Shown here: positions 62,575 through 64,000 of the stretch, piece by piece
Layout of the letters: the number at the start of each line of letters is the position of its first letter
How positions within the stretch are numbered: position 1 is the stretch's first letter
From: Desulfovibrionaceae bacterium
GTDB taxonomy: Bacteria > Desulfobacterota > Desulfovibrionia > Desulfovibrionales > Desulfovibrionaceae
Reading direction: 5' to 3'
DNA: 64,000 nt
Assembly (NCBI GenBank): GCA_029011315.1
Contig: JAQXLA010000007.1
Coordinates: forward strand, 1-64,000
Position numbers and translations under genes: made by a program
Notes under the pieces: model-generated
What the model was told of the DNA's origin: nothing
Database searches by the model: none
The model's input: only the letters and a program-made list of their open reading frames with translations

Positions 62575-62997
62575 CTATTCCAATCGAGGCGGCTTCAGTT
62601 CCCGAAGCAATCCTCTGTCTGCATCCAAAAAAGGATAGGTCTGCGCCTCTTCCGGCGTCATCCAGCAGAAACGCTGTCCGTCATTGCCGACAGGATGACC
62701 TGAAAAATCCGTCACATGAAAGCAGTGAAGGATGATATCCGTATGAGGATATCGATGCTCTACTGTTTTCCAAAGCACGGGTCTGAGGACTTCCAGAGAA
62801 AGTTCTTCACGGATTTCACGGATCACAGCCTCTTCCGGAGTTTCTCCCGGCTCAATTTTCCCACCTGGGAATTCCCAATATCCTGACTGAGATCGATTTT
62901 TTGGACGCTGCGCCGCAAGAAATCTTTCTCCGCGCCAGATAATGCCGCCCACAACTTCAAGGCATGGGAAGCTGTCCTTTTCTCCTTCCGGTTCCAT
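62575..62997 (-). CDS. NUDIX hydrolase, MutT (8-oxo-dGTP diphosphatase) type
   Basis: GYWEFPGGKIEPGETPEEAVIREIREELSLEV Nudix box. Confidence 0.93.
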   Translation of the reverse strand: MEPEGEKDSFPCLEVVGGIIWRGERFLAAQRPKNRSQSGYWEFPGGKIEPGETPEEAVIREIREELSLEVLRPVLWKTVEHRYPHTDIILHCFHVTDFSGHPVGNDGQRFCWMTPEEAQTYPFLDADRGLLRELKPPRLE

Positions 62998-63006
62998 AAT
63001 ATTTGC

Positions 63007-63603
63007 CTACAGGTTCCGACCGAGATAGTCGGCAATCATGCGATCATATTCAGAAGTCAGCTTATAGGTGCGTACCGCCATCTGAATACGGAACTTCAGC
63101 GTCACGCACATGTCATGCGCCTTCATTTCTTCCATGACTTCCGCATATCCTGCAGCATCCGGAATCACAACCGTACTGTGACAGTTCTTCGCCGTAGCTC
63201 TCAGCAGACACGGCCCGCCGATATCAATCTGCTCGATAGCATCACGCAAATCCGCCTGGCGGGAAACAGCGGAAGCAAAGTCATACAGATTGACGCAAAC
63301 CAGATCAAAAGGCAGGATATCGTGTCTGGCAAGAGTTGCCAGATGCTCCGGATTATCCTTATCTGCCAGAATGCCGCCATGAATCCGGGGATGCAGCGTT
63401 TTGACGCGTCCGTCCAGAATTTCGGGAAATCCCGTCACATCGCTGACTGCCGTAACAGGCAGGCCGCAATCACGTAAAAAACGAAGCGTACCTCCGGTGG
63501 AAACCAGTTCCACTCCGTTTTCATGCAAAAAATTTCCAAGGACATCCAGTCCTTCCTTATGTGTCACGCTCAGCAGTGCGCGGCGAATGGGCAAAAGTTC
63601 CAT
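63007..63603 (-). CDS. Stand-alone IMP cyclohydrolase (PurH N-terminal/MGS domain)
   Basis: ALLSVTHKEGLDVLGNFLHENGVELVSTGGTLRFL, GRVKTLHPRIHGGILA, IDIGGPCLLRATAKN; ends at about 200 aa with no AICAR transformylase domain. Confidence 0.88.
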   Translation of the reverse strand: MELLPIRRALLSVTHKEGLDVLGNFLHENGVELVSTGGTLRFLRDCGLPVTAVSDVTGFPEILDGRVKTLHPRIHGGILADKDNPEHLATLARHDILPFDLVCVNLYDFASAVSRQADLRDAIEQIDIGGPCLLRATAKNCHSTVVIPDAAGYAEVMEEMKAHDMCVTLKFRIQMAVRTYKLTSEYDRMIADYLGRNL

Positions 63604-63641
63604 AGGATTCTCCAACTACTCATACGGAATGCTATTCCGCA

Positions 63642-63779
63642 TCAATGATGTCCGTCGGATTTGACGATACGGATGAACGCAGTAGCCACAATCAGAACAA
63701 AGTAGACGGCAATAAGAGAAACACCTATCATTCCCTGTCCGCTTGATTCCATGGCGTTGGACACGAGTTCTGAAAACAT
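63642..63779 (-). CDS. 45-aa predicted single-TM protein (not in ORF track)
   Basis: MFSELVSNAMESSGQGMIGVSLIAVYFVLIVATAFIRIVKSDGHH*; preceded by ggagga. Confidence 0.6.
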   Translation of the reverse strand: MFSELVSNAMESSGQGMIGVSLIAVYFVLIVATAFIRIVKSDGHH

Positions 63780-63846
63780 ATATCCTCCGACTGTTGCTGT
63801 CATGTATATTTTTGCCTGTCAACAGTCAAAAGGTCAAGACTGGCGT

Positions 63847-64000
63847 ATGAAAGAACTGCCGGAAAAAACTTCCTGGATTTTGCAAATTGAATCCCTGCTA
63901 TCTGACGGAAGAGGCCTTGCCAGAAAAGATGGTATGGCGGTATTCGTTTCCGGAGCCTTTCCCGGCATGACCGTGCGCGCTGTTCCGAAAATCCGGCATA
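63847..64000 (+). CDS. TRAM-domain protein, probable RlmD/TrmA-family 23S rRNA uracil methyltransferase (5' end only)
   Basis: ILQIESLLSDGRGLARKDGMAVFVSGAFPGMTVRAVPKI matches the N-terminal TRAM pattern; runs off window. Confidence 0.65.
   Translation, partial: MKELPEKTSWILQIESLLSDGRGLARKDGMAVFVSGAFPGMTVRAVPKIRH

Overview
The window looks like a chromosomal segment of an anaerobic Desulfovibrionaceae-like deltaproteobacterium; this taxonomic guess is inferred from gene content, protein style and porin type. Most of it is core genome: rpoC(partial)-rpoB, rpsA, rnhA, thiE, ade, ftsY, two tandem outer-membrane porins, a ZraP/ZraSR-like envelope-stress module, an MscS-type channel, pgl, a lytic transglycosylase, OmpH/Skp, atpI-like genes with atpB-atpE, truA, obgE, rpmA-rplU, nrdD, an M24 peptidase, hemW, pyrB-pyrC, a NUDIX protein, a stand-alone IMP cyclohydrolase and azlCD. 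There is also a group-2-like capsule/Kdo locus (kpsC, kpsS, kpsMTED, kdsA, two kdsB, kdsD) with no repeat-unit glycosyltransferases in it. The accessory region is about 45.4-51.0 kb. It holds a frameshifted type I RM remnant (hsdM, half-size hsdS), then a low-coding element bounded by an 18-bp duplicate of a tRNA-Ser 3' end. That element carries a serine resolvase/invertase, res-like sites, and an imperfect inverted repeat of about 490-500 bp flanking a roughly 1-kb segment with one secreted-protein gene. Other items worth checking are a hybrid kinase-GGDEF protein lacking the phospho-acceptor His, a stand-alone glycyl-radical-like mini-protein overlapping nrdD, a Fur-box-like site before porin 1, and a long N-terminal extension on KpsE with an overlapping upstream ORF. 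No CRISPR array or rRNA was seen.
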